A stretch of 64,000 bases of DNA from Mycobacterium sp. 3519A (GTDB lineage Bacteria; Actinomycetota; Actinomycetes; Mycobacteriales; Mycobacteriaceae), in contig NZ_OESG01000013.1 of the NCBI RefSeq assembly GCF_900240945.1, positions 2,255,622 to 2,319,621 of the forward strand, in the 5' to 3' direction. A program made the translations under genes and the position numbers. Shown piece after piece: positions 17,975-27,548 of this stretch; positions within the stretch are counted from its first letter, which is position 1; every line of letters starts with the position of its first letter. The notes under the pieces are model-generated. The model ran no database searches. It was not told the DNA's origin and saw only the letters and a list, made by a program, of their open reading frames with translations.

Positions 17975-18571
17975 ATGGCAAGGTCCACCAAGGAATCGAT
18001 CCTGACCGCGGCGGCGGAGTTGATGCGGCACAAGGGCTACGGCGCGGTCGGCATGAAGGACATCGCCGAGGCCTCCGGCGCGCCGATCGGCTCGCTGTAC
18101 CACCACTTCCGCGGCGGCAAGGTGCAGATCGCCCGTGAGGCGCTGATCAACGCAGGCGCCGCCTACGCGCTGCTGATCCCGTCGATCGTCGACGAGCACA
18201 CCGACCTCGGTGAGGCCATCGACGCGGTGTTCACCCAGGCCGCCGACGACATGGCGGGCACGGGCTTCGCGAACATGTGCCCGGTGGCCAGCGTCGCCGC
18301 CGAGGTCGCCGACACCGTCGAGGAACTCCGCAAGGCCTCGGCGACCGTGTTCACCGCGTGGGTCGACGGCGGCAGCGCGTACTTCGCGTCGCGCGGTCTC
18401 GACGAGTCGCAGGCCCGCCAGGTCACCCTGTCGCTGATCGGTGCGCTGGAAGGCGCGTTCGTGCTGGGCCGCACGCTGCGCAGCACCGAACCGCTGCTGG
18501 CGGCCGGTCGCGCGCTGTCCCCGCAGTACCGCGGCGTCGCGCTGGCCGCCAAGATGTCGGCATGGCAGTAG
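17975..18571 (+). CDS. TetR/AcrR-family transcriptional regulator
   Basis: A 198-residue regulator. The N-terminal helix-turn-helix reads KESILTAAAELMRHKGYGAV followed by GMKDIAEASGAPIGSLYHHF, typical of the LmrA/YxaF subgroup of TetR proteins. The C-terminal ligand domain contains FANMCPVASVAAEVADTVEELR. GGGAGG lies just before the ATG. It is divergent from the degenerate hydrolase gene with an evident operator between, so it probably represses itself and the hydrolase-oxidoreductase pair. Its ligand is unknown. The 3' end overlaps the next small ORF by 10 bases. Confidence 0.92.
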   Translation: MARSTKESILTAAAELMRHKGYGAVGMKDIAEASGAPIGSLYHHFRGGKVQIAREALINAGAAYALLIPSIVDEHTDLGEAIDAVFTQAADDMAGTGFANMCPVASVAAEVADTVEELRKASATVFTAWVDGGSAYFASRGLDESQARQVTLSLIGALEGAFVLGRTLRSTEPLLAAGRALSPQYRGVALAAKMSAWQ

Positions 18572-18867
18572 TCGTAGACCCGCACGGTAAGGCCTGGTCG
18601 GTGCGCCGCGATTGGTGGCCGTTTCCCGGCGATCTACTGGACTTCACCGACCTGATCGAAATCGTCATCGGCCTGCTGTTCGTGGCGCTGTGGCCGTTCT
18701 GGCTGCTGACGAAGTTCCTCGGAGCCCGCTGGGTCGTCGTGATCGAGCGCGACGGCCACGAAGTGGGACGCGAACTGGTCCGCGGCGGACGCAAAGCGAA
18801 GGCGCGTATCAACGACATCGCCCTGCAGATCGCCAAGGGTGACCGTTCCGGCAGCTACACGATCTGA
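18562..18867 (+). CDS. Small single-pass membrane protein after tetR
   Basis: A 101-residue protein with one hydrophobic stretch at about residues 31-52 (IEIVIGLLFVALWPFWLLTKFL), flanked by charged soluble ends: an aromatic N-terminal part (WSVRRDWWPFPGDLLDF) and a basic C-terminal part ending AKGDRSGSYTI. ATG 18562 overlaps the tetR end by 10 bases, so it is probably cotranslated. I do not recognise a named family. It lies 71 bases before ruvC, and the SOS box of ruvC starts 43 bases after its stop, so it is not part of the ruv transcript. Confidence 0.65.
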   Translation: MAVVVDPHGKAWSVRRDWWPFPGDLLDFTDLIEIVIGLLFVALWPFWLLTKFLGARWVVVIERDGHEVGRELVRGGRKAKARINDIALQIAKGDRSGSYTI

Positions 18868-18909
18868 TGCGTGTCTTCCCCGATCTCGTCACCGCATCCC
18901 GTTAAGCTC

Positions 18910-18925
18910 TCGAACAGGTGTTCAC
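18910..18925 (+). promoter_or_regulatory. LexA (SOS) box upstream of ruvC
   Basis: TCGAAC-AGGT-GTTCAC, one base from the mycobacterial LexA consensus TCGAAC-N4-GTTCGA, 13 bases before the GTG of ruvC. It implies damage induction of ruvCAB, as known for the mycobacterial ruv operon. Confidence 0.8.
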
Positions 18926-18938
18926 AGAAGGGGCTGAC

Positions 18939-19505
18939 GTGCGTGTGATGGGAGTCGACCCCGGGCTGACCCGCTGCGGGCTGTCCGTGATCGAGGGCGG
19001 CCAGGGCCGCCAGGTCACCGCGCTCGATGTCGACGTGGTGCGCACCCCGTCTGACGACCCGCTGCACCGGAGGCTGCTCACCATCAGCGACGCCGTCGAA
19101 TACTGGATGGACACCCATCACCCCGACGTGATCGCGATCGAGCGGGTGTTCTCGCAGCAGAACGTCTCGACGGTGATGGGCACCGCGCAGGCTGGCGGCG
19201 TAATCGCGCTGGCCGCCGCGAAACGCAACATCGACGTGCATTTCCACACGCCCAGTGAGGTCAAGGCCGCGGTGACCGGCAACGGCAACGCGGGCAAGGC
19301 GCAGGTCACCGCGATGGTCACCAAAATCCTTGCGCTGCAAGCCAAACCGACGCCTGCCGACGCCGCCGACGCGCTGGCGCTGGCCATCTGCCACTGCTGG
19401 CGGGCCCCGATGATCGCCAGGATGGCGGCGGCGCAGGCGCTGGCCGCCGAGCAACAACGTAAGTACAAGGCCACGTTGAAGGCCAAGGCGAAGGCGGCAC
19501 GATGA
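18939..19505 (+). CDS. ruvC: Crossover junction endodeoxyribonuclease RuvC
   Basis: Holliday-junction resolvase of 188 residues that makes symmetric nicks in recombination junctions. The RNase H-like core is plain: [10 protein letters not shown] with catalytic D7, [10 protein letters not shown] with the Glu, and [15 protein letters not shown] with the C-terminal Asp pair. I chose GTG 18939 (VRVMGVDPG) over GTG 18918, which would place seven unrelated residues in front and start inside the SOS box. AGAAGGGG gives the Shine-Dalgarno sequence. Its stop overlaps ruvA by 4 bases. Confidence 0.96.
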   Translation: MRVMGVDPGLTRCGLSVIEGGQGRQVTALDVDVVRTPSDDPLHRRLLTISDAVEYWMDTHHPDVIAIERVFSQQNVSTVMGTAQAGGVIALAAAKRNIDVHFHTPSEVKAAVTGNGNAGKAQVTAMVTKILALQAKPTPADAADALALAICHCWRAPMIARMAAAQALAAEQQRKYKATLKAKAKAAR

Positions 19506-20089
19506 TCGCATCCGTTCGCGGGGAAGTCCTCGACATCGCACTCGACCACGTGGTGATCGAAGCGTGCGGCGTCGGCTACAAGGTGATGGCCACCCCGACC
19601 ACGCTGGCGACGCTGCACCGCGGCAGCGAGGCCCGCCTGATCACCGCGATGATCGTGCGCGAGGACTCGCAGACGTTGTACGGCTTCGCCGATGCCGACG
19701 CGCGTGATCTGTTCCTGACGCTGCTCGGGGTGTCCGGGGTGGGCCCGAAGATCGCGCTGGCCACGCTGGCGGTCTACGACGCGCCCTCGCTGCGGCAGGC
19801 GTTGGCCGACGGTGACGTCACCGCGCTGACCCGGGTGCCGGGCATCGGCAAGCGCGGTGCCGAGCGCATGGTGCTCGAACTGCGTGACAAGATCGGCCCC
19901 GTGCATGCGTCGGGCGCCGTGGCGCTCAACGGTCATTCGGTGCGCGGGCCGGTGGTGGAAGCGCTTGTCGGCCTTGGCTTTGCCGTCAAGCAGGCCGAGG
20001 AGGCCACCGACAAGGTGCTGGCCAACGAGCCGGAGGCCACCACGTCCAATGCGCTGCGGTCGGCGCTGTCCATGTTGGGTAAGAAGTGA
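19502..20089 (+). CDS. ruvA: Holliday junction branch migration protein RuvA
   Basis: The 195-residue junction-binding subunit. Domain I is an OB-fold ([26 protein letters not shown]). Domain II has two helix-hairpin-helix motifs ([17 protein letters not shown] and [19 protein letters not shown]). Domain III is the short C-terminal UBA-like helix bundle that contacts RuvB ([19 protein letters not shown]). A tetramer clasps the four-way junction and recruits RuvB. It overlaps ruvC (ATGA) and ruvB (GTGA), showing tight coupling. Confidence 0.96.
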   Translation: MIASVRGEVLDIALDHVVIEACGVGYKVMATPTTLATLHRGSEARLITAMIVREDSQTLYGFADADARDLFLTLLGVSGVGPKIALATLAVYDAPSLRQALADGDVTALTRVPGIGKRGAERMVLELRDKIGPVHASGAVALNGHSVRGPVVEALVGLGFAVKQAEEATDKVLANEPEATTSNALRSALSMLGKK

Positions 20090-21156
20090 GCCGGTTCGAA
20101 GACCCCGAATTTTCGGAGGAACCCGAGGACCGTGAGGTCTCGCCGGCGCTGACCGTCGGCGAGGGCGACATCGACGCCAGCCTGCGGCCGCGGACACTGC
20201 GCGAGTTCATCGGACAACCGCGGGTGCGCGAGCAGTTGCAACTCGTCATCGAGGGCGCCAAGAATCGCGGCGGCACACCGGATCACATTCTGCTGTCGGG
20301 TCCGCCGGGTCTCGGCAAGACGTCGCTGGCGATGATCATCGCCGCCGAACTCGGTTCGTCGCTTCGGGTCACGTCGGGTCCGGCGCTGGAACGCGCGGGC
20401 GATCTGGCCGCCATGCTGTCCAACCTCGTCGAACACGACGTGTTGTTCATCGACGAGATCCACCGCATCGCCAGGCCCGCCGAGGAGATGCTGTATCTGG
20501 CCATGGAGGATTTCCGGGTCGACGTGGTGGTCGGCAAAGGCCCCGGCGCCACGTCGATTCCGCTCGAGGTGGCGCCGTTCACCTTGGTCGGGGCCACCAC
20601 CCGCTCCGGCGCGCTGACCGGGCCGCTGCGCGACCGGTTCGGCTTCACCGCACACATGGATTTCTACGAGCCGGCCGAGTTGGAGCGGGTGCTGTCGCGG
20701 TCGGCGGGCATCCTCGGCATCGAGTTGGGCGCCGACGCGGGCGCCGAGATCGCCCGCCGCTCGCGCGGCACCCCGCGTATCGCGAACCGGCTGCTGCGCC
20801 GCGTCCGTGACTACGCGGAGGTGCGTGCCGACGGCGTGATCACCCGCGACATCGCCAAGGCGGCGCTCGAGGTGTACGACGTCGACGAGCTCGGCCTCGA
20901 TCGGCTCGACCGTGCCGTATTGTCCGCGCTGACACGTAGTTTCGGTGGCGGCCCCGTCGGGGTGTCGACGCTGGCCGTCGCGGTCGGCGAGGAAGCCACC
21001 ACCGTCGAAGAGGTGTGCGAGCCGTTCCTGGTACGCGCGGGCATGGTCGCCAGGACACCGCGCGGGCGGGTCGCAACCGCCCAGGCGTGGACGCATCTCG
21101 GCATGACACCGCCCAGCGGGGTCAACGGCCTGGGTCAGGCCGGACTGTTCGACTAG
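20086..21156 (+). CDS. ruvB: Holliday junction branch migration ATPase RuvB
   Basis: AAA+ hexameric motor, 356 residues, that pulls DNA through RuvA-bound junctions. Walker A is [11 protein letters not shown], Walker B is FIDEIHRI, sensor 1 lies in [20 protein letters not shown] with the arginine finger, and the C-terminal winged helix is seen near [18 protein letters not shown]. The GTG start overlaps the ruvA stop. An AGGAGG that begins within the last two bases of the ruvB stop codon serves the next gene. Confidence 0.97.
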   Translation: MSRFEDPEFSEEPEDREVSPALTVGEGDIDASLRPRTLREFIGQPRVREQLQLVIEGAKNRGGTPDHILLSGPPGLGKTSLAMIIAAELGSSLRVTSGPALERAGDLAAMLSNLVEHDVLFIDEIHRIARPAEEMLYLAMEDFRVDVVVGKGPGATSIPLEVAPFTLVGATTRSGALTGPLRDRFGFTAHMDFYEPAELERVLSRSAGILGIELGADAGAEIARRSRGTPRIANRLLRRVRDYAEVRADGVITRDIAKAALEVYDVDELGLDRLDRAVLSALTRSFGGGPVGVSTLAVAVGEEATTVEEVCEPFLVRAGMVARTPRGRVATAQAWTHLGMTPPSGVNGLGQAGLFD

Positions 21157-21165
21157 GAGGCGGAA

Positions 21166-21552
21166 TTGTTCTATGCCGGTTTGGTTTTCGCGGGTCTCGC
21201 GGCCCTGCTACACGTGTACATCTGGGTGATGGAGTCGCTGACCTGGACGTCGCCGCGCACCCGCGCAACGTTCGGCATCTCTGCAGAAGAAGCGGCGGCC
21301 ACCAAGGAACTGGCGTTCAACCAAGGGTTCTACAACCTGTTCCTGGCGATCGTGACGGGCACCGGCCTGGTGCTCGCGGTCGCCGACCATCACGACGCCG
21401 GGTTGGCGCTGATCTTCGCAGGCGCAGGGTCGATGCTGGCGGCGGCCGTTGTGCTGCTGGTGTCGTCACCGGACAAGGCGCGTGCGGCGATCACGCAGGG
21501 GATCCTGCCGTTGATCGCGGTCGTGTTGGTCGGGCTGTCCCTGGCGCTCTAG
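21166..21552 (+). CDS. DUF1304 family four-helix membrane protein
   Basis: A 128-residue integral membrane protein with four predicted helices, which I assign to DUF1304 from FAGLAALLHVYIWVMESLTW, FNQGFYNLFLAIVTGTGL and the C-terminal pair of helices. The TTG start at 21166 is supported by AGGAGG 5 bases upstream, overlapping the ruvB stop, so it belongs to the ruv transcript. The family has no established function. Its stop overlaps the 3' end of the convergent MOSC gene by 4 bases. Confidence 0.82.
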   Translation: MFYAGLVFAGLAALLHVYIWVMESLTWTSPRTRATFGISAEEAAATKELAFNQGFYNLFLAIVTGTGLVLAVADHHDAGLALIFAGAGSMLAAAVVLLVSSPDKARAAITQGILPLIAVVLVGLSLAL

Positions 21553-22349
21553 TCCAGGCGCACGGGGTCGCCGGTCCGGATCTGTCCGTCGTCGAGGACT
21601 TCCAGGTATGCCCCGGCGCATGGCAGCACTCCGAGCCCCGAGGTGTCGACGCGGTTCTCGGCCGCGGGCGTGCGAAGCGCGTGCGGGGCGCGCGGTAGCG
21701 GGCCGTGTTCGAGCGTGGGTATCGCACAGCGAGGCGTCGCGCCCATCACCCGCATCCGCACCCCGCCCACCGTCAAAATGCGGTCGGTCCAATCGTTTTC
21801 GGCGTACGCGGGAAACCCGGCGGGGGTCTCGATCACGATGTTCGGGCGGTAGCGCAGCGATTCGGTCCCGATCCGCTCGACGGTGGCGGTGGTGATCGCG
21901 TGCAACGGGGCCAGATCGGTGAACGAATCACCCGGCGTCGCCTGACCGATCTCCAGCAGCGGCGCGTCCACTTCGGCATCCTCGCCGAGGTCGAGCACTT
22001 GGTCTGGATCCGCGCGTTCCAGCGCGGCTCCTTCCGGCCGGTGGTCCACCAGTCGTACCCGCCGGTGCAGCAGCGCGGACAGCGCGTCGTCGGCGCCGTC
22101 CTGATCGGTCGCGGTGGTGACACCGTCGGGCAGCGCGATGCGCACCCGGCCGTCGACAGTGCTGGCGTGGCATTGCAGCAGCGCCCGCCACAACCGGGCC
22201 TGCTTGGCGCTGGCGACTCTGCCGGTGGTTTCGTCCAGCAAGGCGAACCGTCGGTCGCCCTCGGCGCCTCGTGGGTCGACCGACAAGGTGGTGACGGTCT
22301 CGCCGAGCATCGATTTGACCGGGTAGCGGTGCAGGCTTCCGACGTGCAT
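21549..22349 (-). CDS. MOSC-domain protein with N-terminal MOSC_N barrel
   Basis: A 266-residue protein that begins with the MOSC_N signature MHVGSLHRYPVKSM and ends in the MOSC beta barrel with RYRPNIVIETPA, GVRMRVMGATPRCAIPT (the likely Mo/sulfur-binding Cys) and GQIRTGDPVRLD. Family members (YcbX, mARC) bind molybdenum cofactor and reduce N-hydroxylated compounds. No ferredoxin domain is fused here, so an external electron donor is needed. I placed the start at ATG 22349; the reading frame continues upstream through a long hairpin into the carboxylic acid reductase gene, which is not credible as protein. Confidence 0.85.
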   Translation of the reverse strand: MHVGSLHRYPVKSMLGETVTTLSVDPRGAEGDRRFALLDETTGRVASAKQARLWRALLQCHASTVDGRVRIALPDGVTTATDQDGADDALSALLHRRVRLVDHRPEGAALERADPDQVLDLGEDAEVDAPLLEIGQATPGDSFTDLAPLHAITTATVERIGTESLRYRPNIVIETPAGFPAYAENDWTDRILTVGGVRMRVMGATPRCAIPTLEHGPLPRAPHALRTPAAENRVDTSGLGVLPCAGAYLEVLDDGQIRTGDPVRLD

Positions 22350-22368
22350 GACTACGACATATACCCGA

Positions 22369-22418
22369 CAGTGCGGTTTCTCGCGCGAAGAGGGCGGAGC
22401 GCGCGAGAATCCGCACTG
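22369..22418. terminator. Long near-perfect hairpin between car and the MOSC gene
   Basis: Bases 22369-22387 pair with 22400-22418 with one mismatch (18 of 19 pairs), around a 12-base loop. The arms contain GTGCGG and TTCTCGCGCG. It begins 11 bases beyond the car stop (minus strand) and lies upstream of the MOSC start, so it probably ends car transcription or insulates the next gene. There is no U-tract. It may be a member of a dispersed palindrome family, as CGCG-rich arms recur in the other hairpins of this window. Confidence 0.65.
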
Positions 22419-22428
22419 CCGAGCGGGA

Positions 22429-25400
22429 TCAGAGCAGTCCGAGCAGCTGCAGATCGGTGATGTATTTGACGATGACGTCCCGCGACACGTGCGGAATGTC
22501 TTTGTCGGGACCGATTTTCGCGTCCTGCACGGCGGTGCGGAACCGGTCGGTCGGGGCGATGGACCCGCGGATCGGCGGCTGCGGATGCTGATAGTTGTGC
22601 AGCAGCGGAAGCAGCGAGGCCTGGCGCTGCCGCTCGGGCAGGGCCCGCATCGCGGTGTCGAAACGCTGCAGCCAGCCGGCGTAGTCGCCGACCCGCCGCA
22701 CACCGAACCCGGCGTCGATGAGCCAGTCGACGTACTCGTCGAGCCCGATGCCGTCGTCGTACGGGTTCATCACGTGATACGTCTCGAACCCTTCGGTGAC
22801 GTGCACCCCCAGCGTGGAGATCGCCTCGGCGATGAACTCCACCGGCAGGCCGTCGTAGTGCGCCCGTTGCCGGTTGCCCTCGGCGTCCAGTTCGTAGAAC
22901 GAGTCGGGCGCGATCCCGGTGGCGACCAGGCTCAGCATCAGCCGGGTGAACATGTCGGGCACGTTGAGTTGGCCGGCGTAGGTGGTGTCGGCGAGGATCA
23001 TGTCGCAGCGGAACACCGAAACGGGAAGGCCGCACAGGTCGTTCGCCTCGCGCAGCAACACCTCACCCGCCCACTTGCTGTTGCCGTAGCCGTTGGCGTA
23101 GGTGTCGTCGACCTTGCGGGTGGCGCTGTAGACGCGCACGTCGCCGTCCTCAGTGAACTGGCCGGGCTCGATGCCCGCACCCACACCGATCGTCGACACG
23201 TAGATGTACGGCTTCTGCTTCGTGGTGAGCGCGATGCGGAGCAGTTCGGCGGTGCCGACCGCGTTCGGCCCGAACAGCTGGCTGTACGGCAGCACGTGGT
23301 TGACCAGCGCGGCGGGGTCGACGATCAGGTCGACGGTGTCGGCCAGCCGCTGCCAGGTTTCCTGATCCAGGCCGAGGTTGGCTTCACCCTTGTCGCCTGC
23401 GATCACCTCGAGGTGGTCGGCCGCCAAATCCTGGTAGTGGCGCAGCAATTCGGCGTCACCGCTGTCGAACGTCTGGTCCAGCCGGTCACGCGCGGCGGCG
23501 TCGTCCTTGGCGCGTACCAGGGCGATCACCTTGCCGTCGACCAGGTCCATCCGTTCCAGCCATTCCAGCGCCAGATAGCGGCCCAGGAATCCCGTTGCGC
23601 CGGTGAGCAGTACGGTGCGCACCTCGCTGCTGGGGCCTGGCAGTGACGGCGCTGCCGACAGGGTCTTCGCGTCGATGAACTTGTCCAGCGTCAGATCACT
23701 GGCGTGCACCTCCGCGGCGTCTCGGCCGTGCACCGATGCGAACGTCGGCCGCTTGCTGCCCGGTTGCCGTTCGGCCTCGATGTAGGCCGCCAGCGCAGCC
23801 AGGTCGTTGGCGGGGCTGACGATCACGCCGACGGGCACCTCGATGTCGAAGATCTCGTGCAGCAGGTTGGCGAATGTCAACGCCGACAGCGAATCTCCAC
23901 CCAGATCGGTGAAGTGCGCGTCGGGCGCCAGGTCGCTTGACGCGGCGCCGAGCAGCGCGCCTGCCGCGCGGCTGATCGTCTCAAGCACCGGACGATCGGC
24001 GCCATTGCGGCGCAGCTCCCGCAGTTCGTTGGCCTGGCTGTCCGCCAAGTCCGTGTAGAGCTGTTCAAGTCGGTCGCGGTAGTGCTCCTTGACCTTCGGC
24101 CGCGCGAGCTTGCGGATACCGGTCAACAGCCCGTTCTCGAGCGTGAAAGGTGTTGTCTCGATGATGAAGTCGCGCGGAATCTCATACGACTGCAGGTTCG
24201 CGGCCCTGGCCACGTCCTGCAGGGATTCGCTGATCAGCGGCTTGAGCTCGTCTTCGGACCAGCGTGCCAGCGCCTCCGGGGTGGGCACGATCACGGCGAG
24301 CAGATACGACCGCGCACTGTTGCCGTAGACGAAGATCTGCCGCACCAGCGGGCTATCGCCGAACACCGCCTCCAGCTTCGCCACCGTGACGAACTCGCCC
24401 TGGGACAGCTTGAGCACGTTGTTGCGCCGGTCCACATACTCCAACTGGTCGGGACCCAACTCGGCGACGATGTCGCCGGTCCGGTAGTAGCCGTCGGCGT
24501 CGAACACCTCCGCGGTGACCTCGGGCCGCTTGTAGTAGCCGGGGAACATGGTCTCGGACTTGACCAGCAGCTCGCCGCGGGGATACGGGCGGTCGGTGCT
24601 GAAGTAGCCGAGATCGGGCACGTCGACCAGCTTGTAGTCGGTCACCGGCGGGCGTTGCACCTGACCGTCGACGAAGACGGCGCCGGCTTCCGTGGAGCCG
24701 TAGCCGTCCGTCAGATGGAGGTCCAGCAGCGATTCGACGAACGTCTTCATCTCGTCTGAAATCGGCGCCGATCCGGTCATCGCCGAAACGAACCGTCCGC
24801 CAAGGAGATTCTGGCGGAGGTCGGCGAGGACGTCGGCTTCGACCGCCCAGCGGTCTGCGCCGTCGGAAGCGCGCTTGTCGACCTCGCTCTGGTAGTGCTG
24901 ATACACCATGTCCCAGATGCGCGGGACGAAGCTCAGCTGGGTCGGGCGGACCAACGCCAGATCCTCGAAGAAGGTCGAAAGATCGCTTCTGGCAACGAAA
25001 TACCCGGTGCCGCCCGCGCCGAGGGTGGCGTAGAGGATGCCGCGGCCCATCATGTGGCTCATCGGCATGAAGTTCAGGGTGATCGACGGCGTGGCGCCCT
25101 TGTTGCCCCACATCGCCGTGGTGGACCGGCGCCACGAATTCTTGACCGCGCTGGTGAGGTACATCGCCCCCTTGGGGGTGCCGGTGCTGCCGGAGGTGTA
25201 GATGAGCAACGCCAGGGCGTCGTCGTCGCCGGAGTCGAAGGACGGAGGTGACGACAGCGCACGGCCGCGGGTCATCACATCGGCCAAAGTCTCGATGACA
25301 ACCGGAGTTTCGGCGAGTCGAGCGGTCGCGGCTGCGAGCGCCTCACGATGGTCGTCGGATTCGGCGTGGTAGTCGAACACCACCAGTCGCTCCGGCAGAT

Positions 25401-25941
25401 GGCCGGTGAGCATGAGTTCGACGGCGTCGTCGAGGAAATCGACACTCGACGCGATTGCCACCGGTTCGGTCTCGGCCGCGATGGGCCGCAGTTGGGTCAC
25501 CGGGGCACTGGTCTGGAGCGGCACCGAGACGGCGCCGAGATGCAGCAACGCCATGTCGATGGTGGTGTAGTCGATGCTGGTGAACCCGAGGATCGCGACG
25601 CGGTCGCCCGGTTGCACCGGGCTGTGCGTCAACGCGGCGGCGACGGCGTTCACGCGGTCGGACAACTCGCGGTAGGTGATGGTGTCGAAGCGGGGGAGCA
25701 GCGACACCGAGGTGCGACCCGTCGCCGGGTCGGCGACGAACTCGACGGCGCGCTGGCCGAGCGCCGGGCGGTCGGCATAGCCGTCGAGCACGGTCCGCAC
25801 TATCTGGGGCAACCGCAGATCGGACGCTTCGATCGCGTGGGCGACGGACTCGCTCGGTCGAGCGTCGGCGAACTGCTGGTCAGTGGCATATAGATCGGAG
25901 ATGCGGCTCTCGAGCCGCTCCTCCTGGGTAACAGTCGACAT
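22429..25941 (-). CDS. car: Carboxylic acid reductase (A-PCP-R, FadD9 type)
   Basis: A 1170-residue modular enzyme that reduces carboxylic acids to aldehydes with ATP and NADPH. The adenylation domain (about 1-645) contains [26 protein letters not shown] and YRTGDIV. The peptidyl carrier domain has LGGDSLSAL with the phosphopantetheine serine S684. The reductase domain (about 770-1170) has the Rossmann motif TGATGFLG from T780 and the catalytic YGNSK. This matches the mycobacterial CAR family (FadD9, Rv2590), which holds the same place near gabT. A phosphopantetheinyl transferase is required in trans. GAGGATTACTG precedes the ATG, and a palindrome upstream suggests a repressor. Confidence 0.96.
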   Translation of the reverse strand: MSTVTQEERLESRISDLYATDQQFADARPSESVAHAIEASDLRLPQIVRTVLDGYADRPALGQRAVEFVADPATGRTSVSLLPRFDTITYRELSDRVNAVAAALTHSPVQPGDRVAILGFTSIDYTTIDMALLHLGAVSVPLQTSAPVTQLRPIAAETEPVAIASSVDFLDDAVELMLTGHLPERLVVFDYHAESDDHREALAAATARLAETPVVIETLADVMTRGRALSSPPSFDSGDDDALALLIYTSGSTGTPKGAMYLTSAVKNSWRRSTTAMWGNKGATPSITLNFMPMSHMMGRGILYATLGAGGTGYFVARSDLSTFFEDLALVRPTQLSFVPRIWDMVYQHYQSEVDKRASDGADRWAVEADVLADLRQNLLGGRFVSAMTGSAPISDEMKTFVESLLDLHLTDGYGSTEAGAVFVDGQVQRPPVTDYKLVDVPDLGYFSTDRPYPRGELLVKSETMFPGYYKRPEVTAEVFDADGYYRTGDIVAELGPDQLEYVDRRNNVLKLSQGEFVTVAKLEAVFGDSPLVRQIFVYGNSARSYLLAVIVPTPEALARWSEDELKPLISESLQDVARAANLQSYEIPRDFIIETTPFTLENGLLTGIRKLARPKVKEHYRDRLEQLYTDLADSQANELRELRRNGADRPVLETISRAAGALLGAASSDLAPDAHFTDLGGDSLSALTFANLLHEIFDIEVPVGVIVSPANDLAALAAYIEAERQPGSKRPTFASVHGRDAAEVHASDLTLDKFIDAKTLSAAPSLPGPSSEVRTVLLTGATGFLGRYLALEWLERMDLVDGKVIALVRAKDDAAARDRLDQTFDSGDAELLRHYQDLAADHLEVIAGDKGEANLGLDQETWQRLADTVDLIVDPAALVNHVLPYSQLFGPNAVGTAELLRIALTTKQKPYIYVSTIGVGAGIEPGQFTEDGDVRVYSATRKVDDTYANGYGNSKWAGEVLLREANDLCGLPVSVFRCDMILADTTYAGQLNVPDMFTRLMLSLVATGIAPDSFYELDAEGNRQRAHYDGLPVEFIAEAISTLGVHVTEGFETYHVMNPYDDGIGLDEYVDWLIDAGFGVRRVGDYAGWLQRFDTAMRALPERQRQASLLPLLHNYQHPQPPIRGSIAPTDRFRTAVQDAKIGPDKDIPHVSRDVIVKYITDLQLLGLL

Positions 25942-26001
25942 CAGTAATCCTCAGCAAATCGCAGGAAGTGTTGGCGCAACACCGCGCCTTATTGAAAATA
26001 C

Positions 26002-26016
26002 GTTAGCGGAGCTAAC
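26002..26016. promoter_or_regulatory. Palindromic operator candidate upstream of car
   Basis: GTTAGC-GGA-GCTAAC, perfect 6-base arms, 61 bases before the car start in a locally AT-rich stretch. On the car strand it runs directly into TAACGTATTTT, which could hold the -10 box, so a bound dimer would block the promoter. The cognate regulator is not in the window next to it. Confidence 0.55.
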
Positions 26017-26053
26017 ATTATTCCGCTGTGAGCTGTCAGTTCCCTGTGAACGC

Positions 26054-26069
26054 TGTGAACGGCGTCACC
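26054..26069. promoter_or_regulatory. CRP-like site upstream of car
   Basis: TGTGA-ACGGCG-TCACC is one base from the palindromic CRP consensus TGTGA-N6-TCACA. It overlaps the stop codon of the gene at 26065 and sits 113 bases before the car start. A second TGTGA lies at 26045-26049. A chance match is possible. Confidence 0.35.
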
Positions 26070-26691
26070 GGATGGCGGGAACGGCGGCGGCAGGCGCTGA
26101 GCGTCCTGCGAGCACCTCGACGGCGTCGACAGGATCCGGGACCGCGATGAGCAGATCGCGTGTCGCGGTCAGCGCTTGCGGTGACGGCGTGATGCCGCCG
26201 ACAGCGTCGGCGAGGTCGAGCATGTGCACGGTCGCTTCCATCAGCGCGACCTCGGCCACTACGGCCAGCGTCGTGCTGCCCGCGACGGGATAGGTGATCG
26301 TGGTGTGTGCGGACATCGGTGTGGCGCACAGGATTTCGGCTGACTCGAGGAACCGGGTCACGGCAGCGTTCGGCGTCAGCTCTGCCGCCTCGGTCGCCGC
26401 GCGTTCGGCGATCGCGCCCGCCGAGGTGTGGGCGATGCCGCCGGGAGCGTTGAAGCGGCGCAGCAGCTCGGCGGCGTCGGTGACGGCAGCCGGTCCGTCC
26501 GTGCGAGCCGCCACGAGCGCGTCGAACATCGCGCGGTCAGGGCAGACATGCGCCACCGGACCCTGCACGTCCCACGGCTGACATCGCGTTACGGTCGCCC
26601 ATTGGTCCGTGGTGAGTTCGGCGCACCGGCGGGCCCATCGCTGCCAGGCATCGGCCAGAGTGTCGCGAACGGCATCCTCGTCGAGGCGCAT
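26065..26691 (-). CDS. Maleylpyruvate isomerase-like (DinB-fold, mycothiol-dependent type) protein
   Basis: A 208-residue protein with the helical-bundle pattern of the MDMPI/DinB superfamily. There is an N-terminal helix with RWARRCAELTTDQWATV, then the motif WDVQGPVAHVCPDRAMFD, whose His sits where these proteins bind a metal, and later MEATVHMLDLADAVGG with the second His and an Asp. Actinobacterial members use mycothiol in isomerisation or detoxification, but many remain uncharacterised. It is upstream of car on the same strand with a 123-base spacer that contains an operator, so the two may be separately controlled. Confidence 0.7.
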   Translation of the reverse strand: MRLDEDAVRDTLADAWQRWARRCAELTTDQWATVTRCQPWDVQGPVAHVCPDRAMFDALVAARTDGPAAVTDAAELLRRFNAPGGIAHTSAGAIAERAATEAAELTPNAAVTRFLESAEILCATPMSAHTTITYPVAGSTTLAVVAEVALMEATVHMLDLADAVGGITPSPQALTATRDLLIAVPDPVDAVEVLAGRSAPAAAVPAIR

Positions 26692-26773
26692 CTGCCCAGC
26701 CTATCGGCGGAGATATTGACGGTTATGCAGGCGTCGACGGGGGTATCCGCCCGAAAGACTGAGGAGGAAAGCC

Positions 26774-27454
26774 ATGACTGACACGCGTGTTCGGCCCCGC
26801 GGTGGGCGGATGACGATGCCGCGGAGCCGCGGCGCGATGAGCGGGTTCCTGCTGATGTTGTTGGGCGTGTGGGGGGCGCTCATCCCGTTCGTGGGGCCGT
26901 ACTTCGATTTCGCGTTCACGCCGGACCAGGAGTGGTTCTGGACGACGCAGCGAGGGTGGCTGGAGGTGCTGCCCGGCGCCGCGACGGCGCTTGGCGGTCT
27001 GCTGCTGCTCGTATCAGGTAATCGCGCGACGGCGATGTTGGGCGGTTGGCTGACGGTGCTCGCGGGCGCCTGGTTTGTCGTCGGACGCGCGCTGGCCGGG
27101 CCGTTGGGCATCGGTGACGTCGGCGCCCCCGCGGCGAGCACCGAGACCAAACGGGTGTGGTTGGAGCTGGCCTACTTCTACGGCCTCGGCGCGCTGATCA
27201 TCTTCCTCGGCGCTCTGGCGCTGGGCAGGTTGTCGGTGCGCAGTGCGCGCGACATTGCCTACGCGCAACGTGACGTCGCCGCATACGACGAACGGCCGGT
27301 GGCCAACTACAGCGACGCCGGTGCGGTTGCGGCCCCTCCGCCCAATGACGAGGTGACGCAGATCCAGCCGACGGGCACCACAACCGCCGAACCGCCGCGC
27401 CGCGGTTGGCGAAGTATGTTCTCCAGCGGCGGACATAGGCCAGCACACCGCTAG
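26774..27454 (+). CDS. Four-helix membrane protein with long polar C-terminal tail
   Basis: A 226-residue protein. The N-terminus is basic (TRVRPRGGRMTMPRSRG), followed by four hydrophobic helices at about 22-42, 62-80, 84-108 and 133-155 (GFLLMLLGVWGALIPFVGPY, TALGGLLLLVSG, MLGGWLTVLAGAWFVVG, YFYGLGALIIFLGALALG). The last 65 residues are hydrophilic and low-complexity, with APPPNDEVTQIQPTGTTT. AGGAGGAAA precedes the ATG. I do not recognise a characterised family. Its stop is followed after 19 bases by a strong hairpin repeat. Confidence 0.75.
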   Translation: MTDTRVRPRGGRMTMPRSRGAMSGFLLMLLGVWGALIPFVGPYFDFAFTPDQEWFWTTQRGWLEVLPGAATALGGLLLLVSGNRATAMLGGWLTVLAGAWFVVGRALAGPLGIGDVGAPAASTETKRVWLELAYFYGLGALIIFLGALALGRLSVRSARDIAYAQRDVAAYDERPVANYSDAGAVAAPPPNDEVTQIQPTGTTTAEPPRRGWRSMFSSGGHRPAHR

Positions 27455-27473
27455 TTGCGCGCCCCAAATCCCA

Positions 27474-27548
27474 GCGAACAGACGCAAAGTGACCCGACAC
27501 GCCGAGAAAAAGGGGCACTTTGCGTCTGTTCGCGCAGGGGAGAAGTCA
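27474..27548. repeat. Palindromic repeat element, copy 1 (also a likely bidirectional terminator)
   Basis: An 18-base perfect stem (27474-27491 with 27516-27533; arm GCGAACAGACGCAAAGTG) encloses a 24-base loop, followed by a GCAGGGGAGAAGTCA tail that ends exactly on the stop codon of the minus-strand gene. Copy 2 at 31321-31397 agrees at 71 of 75 positions, including the loop. It lies between convergent genes, so termination in both directions is plausible. Confidence 0.85.

Noticed and set aside
22348..23646. 432-codon plus-strand frame through the hairpin and car
   Set aside because: It lies antisense to car, whose domains are complete.
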